From Glandiceps talaboti (taxonomy: Eukaryota > Hemichordata > Enteropneusta > Spengelidae): a DNA stretch of 62,000 bases. The stretch is taken from assembly GCF_964340395.1 (NCBI RefSeq), contig NC_135559.1:645001-707000 (forward strand). Direction: 5' to 3'. Position numbers and translations under genes: made by a program. The notes beneath the pieces were generated by a model. That model was given only the letters and a program-made list of their open reading frames with translations, ran no database searches and was not told the origin of the DNA. Positions 41,920 through 54,931 of this stretch are shown one piece after another (positions within the stretch are counted from its first letter, which is position 1; every line of letters begins with the position of its first letter).

Positions 41920-43642
41920 CTACCGGTGTAATAAAGGCAGACATAACTTTGGCTGGACTTTACCCTTTTAATCATTGCCTTCATTTGCATTTAGAAAGTA
42001 AAAAGTATTTTTACGACTTTAAAAACAAAACAAATAAAGAATACTCAATAAATTACACCCCTCCATAAAAAACAAACCACGATAAAGGGCGGGAATGGGG
42101 AGATGATCCTGAATAGGAAAATGTTTGTACTGTGCTGTATAAGGTAGCACATCATTGCGTGTCTCTGCATATTTCAACATTTTTTAACTTGCAACTTATT
42201 TAATTTAAGTCTTTGCGTTGATCGATTTTCCAATACATTCATACGTGTATTTGGTTACAAAAATTGAATAGATGTCACTACCATAACATTTTATCGAATC
42301 AATGTATTGTTTCTACTGCTGTCCTCGCCAGAAACAAGTATGGGCACGTTAACCGATATGTTTTATCACAAAATATTAAATTAATAAAGATAACCATATC
42401 AATAAGTTTGACTGGGATCGAGTTACATAGATCCATAGAACTATGTAAAATGAATGACCTTAGTTTAGTTGAATTGCATCATTTATGTCTGATCAGGTCA
42501 GTGATGACGTCAGAGGCTGTTCATTGCTAACGTAACACAATAGTAGAACCGAGCATCATATGGTTACCTGGATGACTTTTAAGAGTGGTAGACCTCAATG
42601 CATGGCAATATGATACGTAACAAAGTAAGCCATAAACCCAACCAATTTAATAAAAACGCTTCAGCTTTTCTTTCGTAAAAGAAGGATGACGAGGTTTATA
42701 ATTTGAAACTTCAATATAGACACATTGGCATGGCGTCAGATTGACACGTTTTGAAATAATTAATCACCAAGTCTAACCTCGTCAAAATATGAAGACGTTG
42801 ATATGATAATGAAATTTTTTGTTTAATTAGATAAACGCTTCAATATTGCATAAAAGTACAGGTTTCTGTAATGTTAATTTAAATGTCTATAATGATTTCT
42901 TCAAATTAAAATCCATTTGTGTTGGTGATCCAATCTATTACATTACGTTTTTGTTCCAAACACAACTTAAACATTGTTACCTGAAATTTGCGACTACATA
43001 CTGCCGTCTTTGTCAACAGACCATTATTAGATAAGACAAGATTAGACAAACTTCATGAAAAAATGCGCCACCATTCAAGAGTAAACAACGTGACAATCTG
43101 ATACTGGCTTTTATATGCAAGATTCTACAATAATTCCAATGTTCTTGGTTTGTTTTGTTAAATCACCTCCTGAAGTATCTACATTAATAATGTCTCCGTC
43201 ATATACTCTAAGGCAACATATACAGTAATTATGAAATGTACTTTAGGCTGATATGTTGTCAAGTCACCAATACAGAATATTTATGTTTGCTGTTGCATTT
43301 GCATATTTATGTTTTTATATTTCTATGTCGTACAGTTTTACATTGTCTGATATATGAGAATTATACTGAGCATGGTGCCATTTTAATCAGTTGATGGCAT
43401 CTAAGGATGAAAATACCACTAGAAATCTAGTGTAAACACTCTATAATTTACCATTTATAATTCAGCGAATGTGTGCTTTGGAGCTTTACAAAGACATCCT
43501 TGTTTATCACTGTATGTATTACACTGGCACTGTGAACTAGTTGTGTAACTGAATTTATTATATTGTATATATATCTGGGACCGGAGGCCCATATTATTCT
43601 GAAATACACCAATTATTATTATTATATATATGAGAATTAACA
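41920..43642. other. Unassigned AT-rich DNA
   Basis: Short frames only (42264-42530 and 42846-43034 plus, 43455-43646 minus). No array. Confidence 0.55.
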
Positions 43643-43980
43643 ACAACGTTTAGCAACATTCAGCAACTTGAAGGTTTAGGCAACATTACTAATGTTTCAC
43701 AACATGCAGCATTCGCCAAGGTTTACCAACATTCACATATATTTAGTAACAGTCATCATTGTTTAGAAACACTCGAAACATTTACCACTATTCAACAACA
43801 TTCGCAGATGTTAATCACACTTATTATATTCACCAATGTTTAGCAACACTCACCAATACTTTGCAACATTCACCAATGTTTATCAACATTCATAAATATT
43901 TAGCAACATTTGCAACATTCGACAATGTTTAACAACATTCACCATTATTTAGAAACATTCAGCTATGTTTAGCAACAGTT
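43643..43980. repeat. 20-bp minisatellite
   Basis: About 17 diverged copies of a unit close to 'caatgtttagcaacattcac'. Copies vary by several substitutions and small indels, so the array is old. Confidence 0.9.
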
Positions 43981-44469
43981 TGGAGTTTAACGACATTAGA
44001 TGACTCAGCCACCTTAATTCTGATATATAGCTGTACATATATATGAATCTAGTAAACCTACAATGATATAGGTACAAACGAATCCAAATAAATGCAGTTA
44101 TAAGATTCAATATATAGAACTTTAATCTACTCAATGCTCTATAAGGCATCATTGCAGTTCGATCATTCCATGTTCATTTCATCAACGTCAGGCTAGAATA
44201 TTGACTAAGGCAGAGAATAAAATCGACAGGTTGAAAATGACTGGAGGCAACGTCGTAGAACCTAATAGAATTGACAAATCCACGCCGATAAAATGGATTT
44301 TGTGTAGGAGGACGCCAAACTGACCAAGACATAAATGAACATCTTTGATCGCCTTATTGGATTGTTGTGGATTAAGGAAAGTCGAAGAATCTTAAAGGTA
44401 GTTACAGAGACACCTGCAATTATCTTGCGTGATGTTTTAGCAACATTTCCTTCAATTGTGTTTGTATGT
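43981..44469. other. Unassigned AT-rich DNA
   Basis: No feature recognised. Confidence 0.55.
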
Positions 44470-45275
44470 AAACCTATAAACACATAGGATGTTGGTATGT
44501 CTGCTACAGTAAAGTATCAGCTGCTAATACCCACACATATGTAGAATGTAGGTGAACTAGTAATGTATTAGCTGAAATTATCTTGTGTTAGATATAATCA
44601 TATCATATTATATCACATCACATCACATCACATCACATATCACATTACATCACATCACATCTATCATATCACTATCATATCATATATCATAACATATATC
44701 GTATTCTACCATATCATATCATACATCACATCACATCACATCATAGCATATCATAGCATAGCATAGCATATCATATCATATCATATATCATATCATATAT
44801 CATATCATATCATATCATATCATATCATATCATATCATATCATATCATATCATATCATATTATCGTATCGTATCGTATCGTATCGTATCGTATCGTATCG
44901 TATCGTATCATATCATATCATATCATACCATAGTGCACCATAGCATAGCATATCAGCTAATATCTCAAAATCTAAACAAAGACATTACAGGCACACTAGC
45001 AAAATATTAGCTGCAAGTATCTAATGTTAGATACAATTACCTAGTATCAGCTAATATCTACAAACCTAAACATATAGTCTGTAGACGCTCCAGTAAATTA
45101 TTAGCTGTAATTATCTAGTAGAGATACAACTTATTATCAGCTAATCTAAACATATAGAATGTAGATGCACTAGTAAATTATTAGCTGTAATTATCTAGTA
45201 GAGATACAATTTATTATCAGCTAATCTAAACATATAGAATGTAAGCTGTAATTATCTAGTATTATATATAATTAG
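44470..45275. repeat. ~80-95-bp tandem repeat with an internal pentanucleotide block
   Basis: Five to six copies start with 'atcagctaatatct' (near 44516, 44952, 45046, 45136 and 45216) and continue with 'aaacatatagaatgta', a 'gcactagtaaattatt' segment and 'agctgtaattatctag'. Copies shorten from about 94 to 80 bp from left to right. Between the first and second copies the junction is filled by the ~345-bp pentanucleotide block. Confidence 0.9.
44600..44945. repeat. (ATATC)n/(GTATC)n pentanucleotide block
   Basis: Imperfect CATAT/CACAT units pass into a homogeneous (ATATC)n block, then about ten (GTATC) units, then ATATC again. It is nested exactly at the junction between two copies of the larger repeat, which already has 'tatc' and 'atatc' words there. 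Confidence 0.95.
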
Positions 45276-45289
45276 CTGATATCACCTAA

Positions 45290-45617
45290 TATCTACTAAC
45301 CAACTAATTATTAACAATGACTAATTATGTACTAACCCACTAATTATTAATAATGACTAATTATCTACTAACCAACTAATTATTAATAATGATAAATATC
45401 TACTAACCAACTAATTACTAATAATGACTAATTGTCTACTAACCAACTAATTATTAATGACTAATTATCTACTAACCAACTAATTATTAATAATGACTAC
45501 TTATCTACTAACCAACTAATTATTAATAATGACTAATTATCTACTAACCAACTAATTATTAATAATGACTAATTGTCTACTAACCAACTAATTACTAATA
45601 ATGACCAACCAACTAAG
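45290..45617. repeat. 36-bp minisatellite
   Basis: About nine copies of a unit 'ctactaaccaactaattatt' then 'aataatgactaattat'. Copies differ by small deletions of 'ataat'. It directly follows the ~80-95-bp repeat. Confidence 0.94.
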
Positions 45618-46488
<871 letters not shown>

Positions 46489-46489
<1 letters not shown>

Positions 46490-47089
46490 AAAAACAGAGC
46501 TAGAGAGGCTGACGCAGACATGGATAGAAGGAAAAAGGCAGAAACATAATATGTGGCATAAATTTTGCTTTTGTTTGCACTCAATGTACATTATACATCA
46601 TAACCCATACATCTTGTACAGATGTATTAACCCTCGACTACATATTACGACTAATGACCGAATACAACGATTATGATATCACTTTTACATTACACTAATG
46701 TTGATATTCATCTAAAAGAATGTCTCTATCCATCAACCATTTGTCTATTCCATAGTAAACCCCTACTCAATACTATTTTTGACATGTCATAAATGTCTGT
46801 ACAACAGCTGAATATATCAGATATAGTATTTGCCTTACAGTATCTAGTCTCTTTTTACAACTTCCATTTATGAAATCCGTCACATTAGAACCTAAAAACA
46901 TTCAATTGTCACATTTCTTATTTTATTTACATCCGTTTATTTTCTCATCTTCACGAGAAGGCGAACACGTGAAAATTGGAATGTGAAACCGCTTCAAAAT
47001 TAACAATAGGTTATCAGTATTCAATGAAACAAGCAATAGCCTCTTCAGAAGGCCTTTTTCTAGGACATTACACTTTCAACAACACACAC
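46489..47089. other. Unassigned AT-rich DNA
   Basis: No feature recognised. Confidence 0.55.
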
Positions 47090-47610
<521 letters not shown>

Positions 47611-47809
47611 AGCCTACGTAATGCATACAGTCCAAGCAGGGTCCCCAGATCCTTCGAAATGATTACTGCTTTCTCTTGAATTCAACATTGCAAAAGTAAA
47701 AAAATATCGTCAAATCAAACGATAAAAAATAATGCAAGAGAAGGATGGTGTATACGAACTTTTAAAATTCAAACTGCATTAATTTTGGCGGGTTCTGGTT
47801 TTTATAATT

Positions 47810-48240
47810 GCAAACACATTTTGACACATACTCTTGGGAGAAACAAAATACTTTCAAAACATTACTTTTGATGTTATAGACCACCTGACCAGCTAACAAA
47901 CTGTGGTATGTTATTAGTATGCAAAATAGTGTTGACACATGTGAGAGGCAAAACATTTTGAAAAGAATGCGTTTGGTGTTGAAGACCATTAAAACCAGTA
48001 AAGTCTCGTCTGCCTCTCAGTGATCTGTTTGAATGCAAAACAGTTTTAAGAAATGCTCAAGAAAAGGAAATTAGTTGCAAAAAACATTGCCTTTGATGTT
48101 AAAGACCTCTAACCAGCTAGTTCAGGTCTGACCCTGGTGTAATATAGCGCAAAACAGTTTTAACACATTCAAGAGAAAATAATTACTTTGCAAACATTCA
48201 ATTTTGACCAGTAACCAGATAACAAACTATTCTTGGCAAC
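47810..48240. repeat. ~112-bp diverged tandem repeat, four copies
   Basis: Copies begin with 'gcaaaacagttttaacacat'-like sequence at 47810, 47921, 48035 and 48149 and continue with 'aacatt..ctttgatgtt', then 'agaccacc', then 'ccagctaacaaact'. Spacings are 111, 114 and 114 bp, and the last copy is partial. Pairwise identity looks about 60-70%, so the array is old. A minus open frame (47762-47989) across it is not meaningful. Confidence 0.82.
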
Positions 48241-48562
48241 TGGTAAATAAAACACGTAATATGGAATTCAACCTTAATTGATATCCGTCAATGCTTTTAT
48301 GGATCAACGGGGAGTTATTAATAATGCCAACATATAACTGAGTATGCTAGTGATTAGCGTAAGTATTTGATTAATTATTTAAATATGTTGCAAATGTTCA
48401 TAGGGTCAACATAACAGATTTTGACAAATTGATCAATCATCGACAGAGATATTTCTAGTCGTGGCTACTAAAACAGACAAGCTGTCATCATTACAGGAGA
48501 TTTACTTCTTAAAATGATTTAGTGTCACCGTGTCAAGTCATACAGCCATTCCGTCATATTAG

Positions 48563-48814
48563 CGATTTTGTAGCAACAGACATTTTTTTTACGAAACGTC
48601 GAAGAATGCACACTCATTTAAAGCAAAAGTCGTAGAAATGGAACCATTTATATACATACATTTTGCCATACAACCTATAAGAAAAATCGACTTATCAAAA
48701 GGCGAATCAGACTGGGGAGAAATCGCGAAGCTTCGAAGAAATTTACATTCAAGTTTAAATGTCATGAAGCGAAATTCCGAAGTAACAGACATGAAACAAA
48801 ATATGGTAGAATAG
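48563..48814 (+). CDS. Unrecognised open frame with coding-like codon use
   Basis: 83 codons open between stops on the plus strand. Codons starting with G are enriched, and the product is hydrophilic and charged (e.g. VVEMEPFIYIHFAIQPIRKI, then SKGESDWGEIAKLRRNLHSS, then MKRNSEVTDMKQNMVE before TAG). The opposite strand is also open for 86 codons. An AG at 48585 follows a T run and could be an acceptor. I recognise no domain. It may be a terminal exon. Confidence 0.25.
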   Translation, partial: RFCSNRHFFYETSKNAHSFKAKVVEMEPFIYIHFAIQPIRKIDLSKGESDWGEIAKLRRNLHSSLNVMKRNSEVTDMKQNMVE

Positions 48815-50196
48815 GTTTTAGCAAAACATGGGAGAAATGTAGTGTCCATGGGAACACCTTAAGACAGTCATTTGCCAAAATGTTCTAGTTGCAAACGTTT
48901 CACGTAACGTTGCATTCACATACATTAAAACTAAATTGTAGCTAACCCTCGTTGAAATAACGCATTCTACGGTCTCAGAAATACATTTTACCAATTGTCG
49001 TACAAAGGCAGTATTCTACAGAATGACTTAAAGACAGAGAAATCAAATCTGTATCGAAAATATCTAACAAAAGTGTCGAAAGATTTAAAATGCATCACAG
49101 GAAAGGGGGCATGGATATCAAAATATGAAAATAACACGAACGTAAAGAGTACATATTAGTAATTGTTTGAATAATGCATAGGTGTTCCAATTCCATTAAT
49201 GACCGACTCTTTTTCTTGTAAAATTGGGTTTTACGTTTCAATCATCATTCGTATTTGCCTCTTGGAGGAAATTAAGTCCTCAAGTGTGTTTGTCATGGAT
49301 GCAATTACCGTGTACTATTCCACAAATCAACACATGCATGAAAGATTGATTTTATGCCGGGCTAGGTCATAGCCTATCCCAAATAAATCATATACAAAAG
49401 GAGTAACAATAAATAAGTTCAGTTACTAAGTGGCAAGTTAGCATGACGTCACTTCAAATGAGAGTATGATTGCAATGGTACTGCGTTTGAACAGATTACA
49501 TAATATACAACGTAAGCCTATGTGTGGGAACGTCTACCCATAAATGGATTTAAAGTGGGATCTAGAGCGATATCCTGAAATAAGAATGTCAATTAAAAAC
49601 AATACTTTTGTGGAATGTGATACAGTCACGTAAGGCGAAATAAGTATATAATCCAAACACTTTTGAAGACACGCACAGGAATATTATGAACGTGTTTGGG
49701 AATGGTATGCAATTGAATAACAAATGTACAACTTAAACAATACTGGCATACAACATAAACTGTTAGAGCATCACAACATACTGAAGAACAGGTGAGAAAC
49801 AGTAAGAGGTGTACTGGCACAATGAGTTGAACAAACCTTGATATTTGAGGGACAGCTTGTCAAAAATAATATACAACTGCGGAAACAAATGTATAATGGC
49901 GCATTTATCGGTTAATGCAGGCAAATGGCAAAGATCATTTACTTGTTATAGCAATGAAACGACTGTAAAAATGCTCCAGTATATAATATTGCTAATGTAT
50001 TAAATACCATATCATAATGAGGGAATGCAGACAAACTGAGGTACGTAATGGGGAAGAGGGACAGAGCACGATAGGGAGGGAATAACACTCGCAGCAAGAA
50101 TGAAGGACTCTGAGGAAAGTACAAATATAATATGACATGCACAATTGCGAAATGGAATATGGAAGTTGAAAACGGACTTAACAGAAAAGTACTTAC
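48815..50196. other. Unassigned DNA
   Basis: No array. Minus-strand frames at 49626-49820 and 49939-50214 are hydrophobic chance-like frames. If the minus-strand exon at 50197-50290 is real, this is intron. Confidence 0.5.
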
Positions 50197-50290
50197 CTTG
50201 AAACATACATCCAAAATATAAAACGATGCATATTTTAAACATTGTCAGGTAGATGACCGAGTCTGTCAACTTGTTCATTGGACGCATCAT
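50197..50290 (-). CDS. Candidate first coding exon with signal-peptide-like start
   Basis: On the minus strand two consecutive ATGs (50290 and 50287) open a frame whose residues 10-30 form a hydrophobic core (VIYLTMFKICIVLYFGCMF), as in a signal peptide or signal anchor. The frame reaches an optimal donor, CAAG|GTAAGTAC, at 50196, after 31 codons plus one base. This combination suggests the first coding exon of a secreted or membrane protein. The next exon would lie at lower coordinates, but I could not identify it. The hydrophobic stretch could also be the AT-rich default. Confidence 0.35.
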
Positions 50291-50592
50291 GAATCAATAT
50301 AAACCGTTTCCGACAAAAGATGAATCAACGTCACTTATGGTTCCAAATAAATTATACGCCGTTCACACCTCTAAAGGAACGCGTTACATATGCCACAGAT
50401 GGTGCAATGAAAATTGATTGTCTCTGGTCGAATTAACGAAGAATTATTCGGCCCCTGTAACGTTCCACTCTCTTAGTCTATAAATACAAAGTCAATCCAG
50501 CGTCAGGCTCGTTTCCCGTAAAATGTGAAATGGTTTCTCCTTTGCCCATGTATTAAACGTAGACAAATTCCCGTATGGTACACCGAAGTTAC

Positions 50593-50766
50593 CTTGTGGT
50601 TATCGTCATCACCGATACGCCAGCTGAACGCCGTGATGTGCCAGCTAAGGTTTGGCAAACCCACACAAAGACTATGTGTTGGAACTTAAATGAAGAGGAA
50701 AGACCATATACGTGTACGATCCCGTTAATGTGAATCTTGCTTGACAGACGTGTGGGATTATGTACA
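50593..50766 (-). CDS. Candidate exon upstream of the signal-peptide-like exon
   Basis: On the minus strand an excellent acceptor ('ttacttccaacttcccgtcgcag' in outline: long pyrimidine tract plus CAG) precedes 174 bases. One frame is open throughout (INGIVHVYGLSSSFKF, then HIVFVWVCQTLAGTSRRS, then AGVSVMTITT). It ends at donor CAAG|GTAACT (50592). It lies 300 bp upstream, in transcription order, of the exon at 50197-50290, so the two could be neighbouring exons, or this could be 5' untranslated. No family is recognised. Confidence 0.3.
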
Positions 50767-51977
50767 CTGCGACGGGAAGTTGGAAGTAATAGGAACATAA
50801 AAATATATTAAATCAATCAACAAAAAATAATCGCGTTGTTTTATAATAGAAGTTGGCTTGGGTTACACGAGGTAACAAGGGAAACAAATCATTTGATAAA
50901 ATGCCAAGAGTTTTAAGTTGATGACGTAACTAGCCAGTCGGTCAGGTAATCTATGATGATAACAGAAGAACTTGACCACACATGTCAACTTGATCTAATG
51001 ATGATGATGATGATGAGAGGAACACAATATTTAGCGGCAATATTCAGTACCGTTCACGACAAAGAAGTTCATGAAGTGTATATTTCACAACCGATGATAA
51101 TCCAGGGAGGGCAGTATATTCAGCCACGTCAAGTCTGCATATCTCACCGTTCTGTATACCTATAGATAATCACCAAACAATTTTGAATGTTATTTCAAAT
51201 TAGAATCCTAACGTTATACTTTTTCCGTACACCCTGCGATCAGTCATAATACGCTAACATATAATTCCTTTATACACAAAGACGGCCGCGATAAAAACAA
51301 AAATCGACAGTACTTCAAACAAAAATCCCTTATTGTGATCCAAACGCCGATGAATTTGGAGTGGATGGGAAATCGTCAGATGTGATGATGTGGTTATTAC
51401 AATTCAAATACACCTCGTCGTTACCTTGACACCATCAAATCCAAAAGAAAAAAGCAAATCTGCAGCTATCTCCTATAGTTTACTTGCCATTAGTATTCTG
51501 TTCAATCAAACATCACCAATTGCTTCACATACTCAAGCATGGTTAATGGATACATACTGCAATTTTCTAATTCTGCATGTAACGAACACCGCTGTGAAAC
51601 GACTATTCATTCACTTTTTTGAATCGCCAACTCTGAATAACACGTACCAAGTTAAGGAGCCTTTATTAAAAAGAGCAGTATCATAAAGGGTTCAAGCACG
51701 GCTTTCCTGAAAGTGCTCACCTCGATTTACGTTCAGATCGAATTCAATTATCGAGTGAGCAATCTATAGCAGTACACCATGGCTTGTGTCAGTCTTTTTT
51801 TCAACGTGAAAATATCGAGTTTATCAAATATATAAGCACTTTTATAAACATGTCAGTCATGGTTACTCCTCAGTAAACAACATCAATATGATCAATAGAA
51901 TACATTAATACACCCTCTATAGTTCGGTTTGAGCAGCAAAAACTGTATGTATGAAAGCGATAAAATGTACTCTCATA
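50767..51977. other. Unassigned DNA
   Basis: Contains a six-unit ATG trinucleotide run at about 50998-51015. A plus-strand frame at 51390-51686 (98 codons, Ser/Thr/Ile-rich) has no recognised domain. Confidence 0.5.
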
Positions 51978-52169
51978 TTAGCGATGTCTTTTTATCGAGA
52001 GGTATTTTATACAATACTCATTGCACGATGGCCAGAGCTCGAGAATATAGCAAGAGTATATGAGAATGATAATTGGGAAATGAAGTTCATCTAATCGCAC
52101 GACTTCATCCAAAGCTCTTCCTCGGTGATCGTCCGGCAAATCATCGTCAAACCACTCGACCATAAACAT
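51978..52169 (-). CDS. Candidate start of a coding sequence, acidic N-terminus
   Basis: Minus-strand ATG with A at -3, preceded by an in-frame stop. The first 29 codons are strikingly coding-like, with many GAx and Gxx codons (VEWFDDDLPDDHRGRALDEV, then VRLDEL). After about residue 32 the frame becomes hydrophobic and chance-like (FPIIILIYSCYIL) and ends at residue 63. This would fit an exon whose true donor lies inside, but no strong GTAAGT-type donor is present. Unrecognised. Confidence 0.25.
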   Translation of the reverse strand: MFMVEWFDDDLPDDHRGRALDEVVRLDELHFPIIILIYSCYILELWPSCNEYCIKYLSIKRHR

Positions 52170-52819
52170 TCTCTATTTTACGCATGATTAACTTTCAATC
52201 TGTACACGACAAGTCGACGATACTGCTCTTTCAACAGTGTATTATAGCCACAAGATCACCATTATATTATCATCTGTTTTGACAAAGGTGTTTTGACATC
52301 ATCCATTAGTGTTCTCAACGTGGTAGGCTGGAAGAATCGTCCAAGTAATAGACCGACTGTTTAAAACACAAGGTTTGCGTGACTCCAGTGAACAACGAGT
52401 GATTTTTTTTATTGTTCATAATGATAGTTTTACAGTCTTGTAAACATAGATGGTGTTTGGGCGATCGTATTTACCAGCTAGTCGCTAGATTATGGATATT
52501 AAGGCAACAACGTCAGTCATGCAACAAAGGAGCCTAACAAGTTAGCAGACGTGCTTGGAATATTTGTTGGCCACATCTGGCTATTTTAAATAACTAAAGT
52601 AGTGTACGTGCATGAATTTGTTATGCCAAATAGAACTGAGCAACACTGAAATGGTTGCTATGGTAATATATGTAGCAGGTACATATACGTGTAGGACATT
52701 GTTAATAAGTTTTAGTTTGATATGTGCTGAACGGGATAAATTTCAACGAAGACTAAGGACGTATTGACGTTTTAGGGAATGAATTATAAGTACTGAAAAC
52801 CGAGCCCACAAAATGAACT
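52170..52819. other. Unassigned DNA
   Basis: No feature recognised. Confidence 0.5.
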
Positions 52820-52922
52820 AGCCAGACAGACAGATAGACAGACAGACGGGCAGGCGGGCAGGTAGGTAGGCATGCACGCATCCATACATACATTATGCAG
52901 ACAGACAGATAGACAGACAGAC

Positions 52923-52972
<50 letters not shown>
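52820..52972. repeat. Compound GACA/GGCA/GGTA/GATA microsatellite
   Basis: Blocks of CAGA, GGCA-like, GGTA and GCATGCACGCA surround a short spacer, followed by about 13 GACA units. Cys-Leu-Ser-Val frames on the minus strand are artefacts. Confidence 0.95.
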
Positions 52973-52974
<2 letters not shown>

Positions 52975-54057
52975 CTACTTACAGAGAATTACTATTAGAC
53001 GCATAGACAAAAGAAACATATGAAGGTATACATGTAAAATACATACACACAACTAGAATCACATATAAAATGTGTTGTTTGGTTTTTACATACAATTTTT
53101 CAAATGACAAGCAGATGAATAATGACGAACGACTTAAGCTTATAACCAAACACTTATACCAGTATTGTTAAAAATAAGTCTACTCCTTATATTACAAATG
53201 ATCCGATCATTTACTACACACACACGTTACTATTTCAGTTCGTCGAATACTCTTTACAACCGACCTGACTATTAACCTCAAACATACATGTTACAATATG
53301 CAATCGTGAAAAACTCTTTTCAAAAGAACTACTTCTTATAATTAACGTAACATAGGACTATTTTAATTCGCTGAAAACTACGATCAAATAGCCTACTCAT
53401 TACAATCCAAACATGTCGATTTTGTCATTTAGTGTCTCTTGTTAGCTACAGCAAGGTCAACAACAGTTTATTTTATCGATGTATTTTGTGCGACAGTTCA
53501 TTTTGAAGAGTTTTGAAGAGTTCATTCAAGTTTAACAAGACTAATTACAGGATGTTCACATTTTCGTTGCCTTTAGGCTGTATGAAAGTGAGTATGCAAT
53601 TTAGAAAGGTTGCTTGTTCATTTCCTGTTTGAAATTAACAGGAGGAAGTGACGTAAGAGATGATTGATGTATTGGTGACACTTTGCTGGGTTCCTTACTC
53701 TGATGAGATGAACTGATTAGTCTCGTCTTTTCATGTTGTTAATACACGACTATTGCCCTCAAACATAAACAAATTATTAATGGTATTAAACCCACATCAT
53801 ATCTTCTCCTGATTACATAAGACTTCTCGCTGATAGAAAACGTCATAACGAAGATAATACTCATATCATTTTACACTGCCTTAGGAGACATAATACTATC
53901 ATAATCTTTACATTGATGAAGAATGATGTACCAATTAATAATATATAGTATAACGTATATACACAGAAGTAAGATGATATCTGTAGATAATCGATATATT
54001 TGAGAGCGAAACAGAGTTAGTATTAATGTTGTGAATATGAATTGATATTTTAATCAA
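52973..54057. other. Mostly unassigned; one candidate micro-exon
   Basis: Apart from the segment at 53551-53587, no gene or array is recognised. 'gaagagttttgaagagttca' near 53503 is a short direct duplication. Confidence 0.45.
53551..53587 (+). CDS. Candidate 37-bp micro-exon
   Basis: The acceptor 'gactaattacag' (ends 53550) and donor AAA|GTGAGTATG (53588) bracket 37 bases. One frame reads DVHIFVAFRLYE with strong purine-first bias and ends with one base of a split codon. That phase matches the candidate exon at 54890, which begins with two bases. Very short, so weak on its own. Confidence 0.2.
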
Positions 54058-54221
54058 CGAAACCCACCACACCTAACTACCTACCTACCCAACTACCTAC
54101 CCAACTACCTACCTACCTACCTACCTACCTTCATACATACATACATACATACATACATACATACATACATACATACATACATACATACATACATACATAC
54201 ATACATACATACATACATACA
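54058..54221. repeat. (CTAC)n followed by (CATA)n
   Basis: About 14 imperfect CTAC/CCAA units switch at 54131 into about 22 perfect CATA units. Open frames across it are artefacts. Confidence 0.97.
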
Positions 54222-54889
54222 TTTGCACAAGATGTGGTTAAAGCGATTTTTCGTAAAGCGTGTATTATTGACACTTGGGATACTATAACACAGTCAGTTA
54301 TCGTCTGATTATTTGATGTCATTGTGTCCTATATACAGCTTACACTTGACGTCATTAAGTCTCTTAAAAAGTCATGAACTCATTCTACGTGTGTTTATGA
54401 TAAATGAACAATTACACAATGATTGCAAGGTTATTAATTATGTATTGTTTCCTGGAAGTTAGTGGTATATTAAACTAAAAGAAAATGTCATCATTACTTA
54501 TATATATATGTCAGTGTGTTTCCTGCTTAATGGCAGCAGTTAACTCTTAACGAACACCGTATGCCTTTGACACCATTCACACTATGGACAGCTGTGATAG
54601 AACAAAGCAGCTGCTTGGCACTTAAACTTGTCCAGACGATCATCCCTGTTCGTACATATCAATTAGGCAATGTGTTATCAATAGTAGATATATGTCCGTA
54701 GGTTATATTTCTTAACCTTTACAATACATGCATACTAATACATTGCCTTGCGAGAACGGAAGTGAATTTTTTTAATGTTGAACAACGAATGCAATTGTGC
54801 CTTTACTGTAAAGGGAGTTTAATAAGAAAGACAATTTCGGTGCATATATAATTCAACAATTTGATAATCACGATATCTTTTTGTTTCAG
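54222..54889. other. Unassigned AT-rich DNA
   Basis: No feature recognised. Confidence 0.5.
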
Positions 54890-54931
54890 CTTTAAAGTTA
54901 CACTATAGTAATTTCTCTCATGATGTTTACT
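54890..54931 (+). CDS. Candidate 42-bp micro-exon
   Basis: A textbook acceptor ('atctttttgtttcag', ends 54889) and a good donor (TACT|GTAAGTGAG, from 54932) bracket 42 bases. The only open frame starts at the third base and reads LKLHYSNFSHDVY, ending with one base over. Joined to the exon at 53551 the split codon becomes Thr and the frame stays open. The splice signals are the best-matched pair in the window, but sites of this quality also occur by chance. Confidence 0.28.

Noticed and set aside
51680-51715. GGTTCAAGCAC tested as a tRNA B box
   Set aside because: No T-stem partner, A box or acceptor stem.
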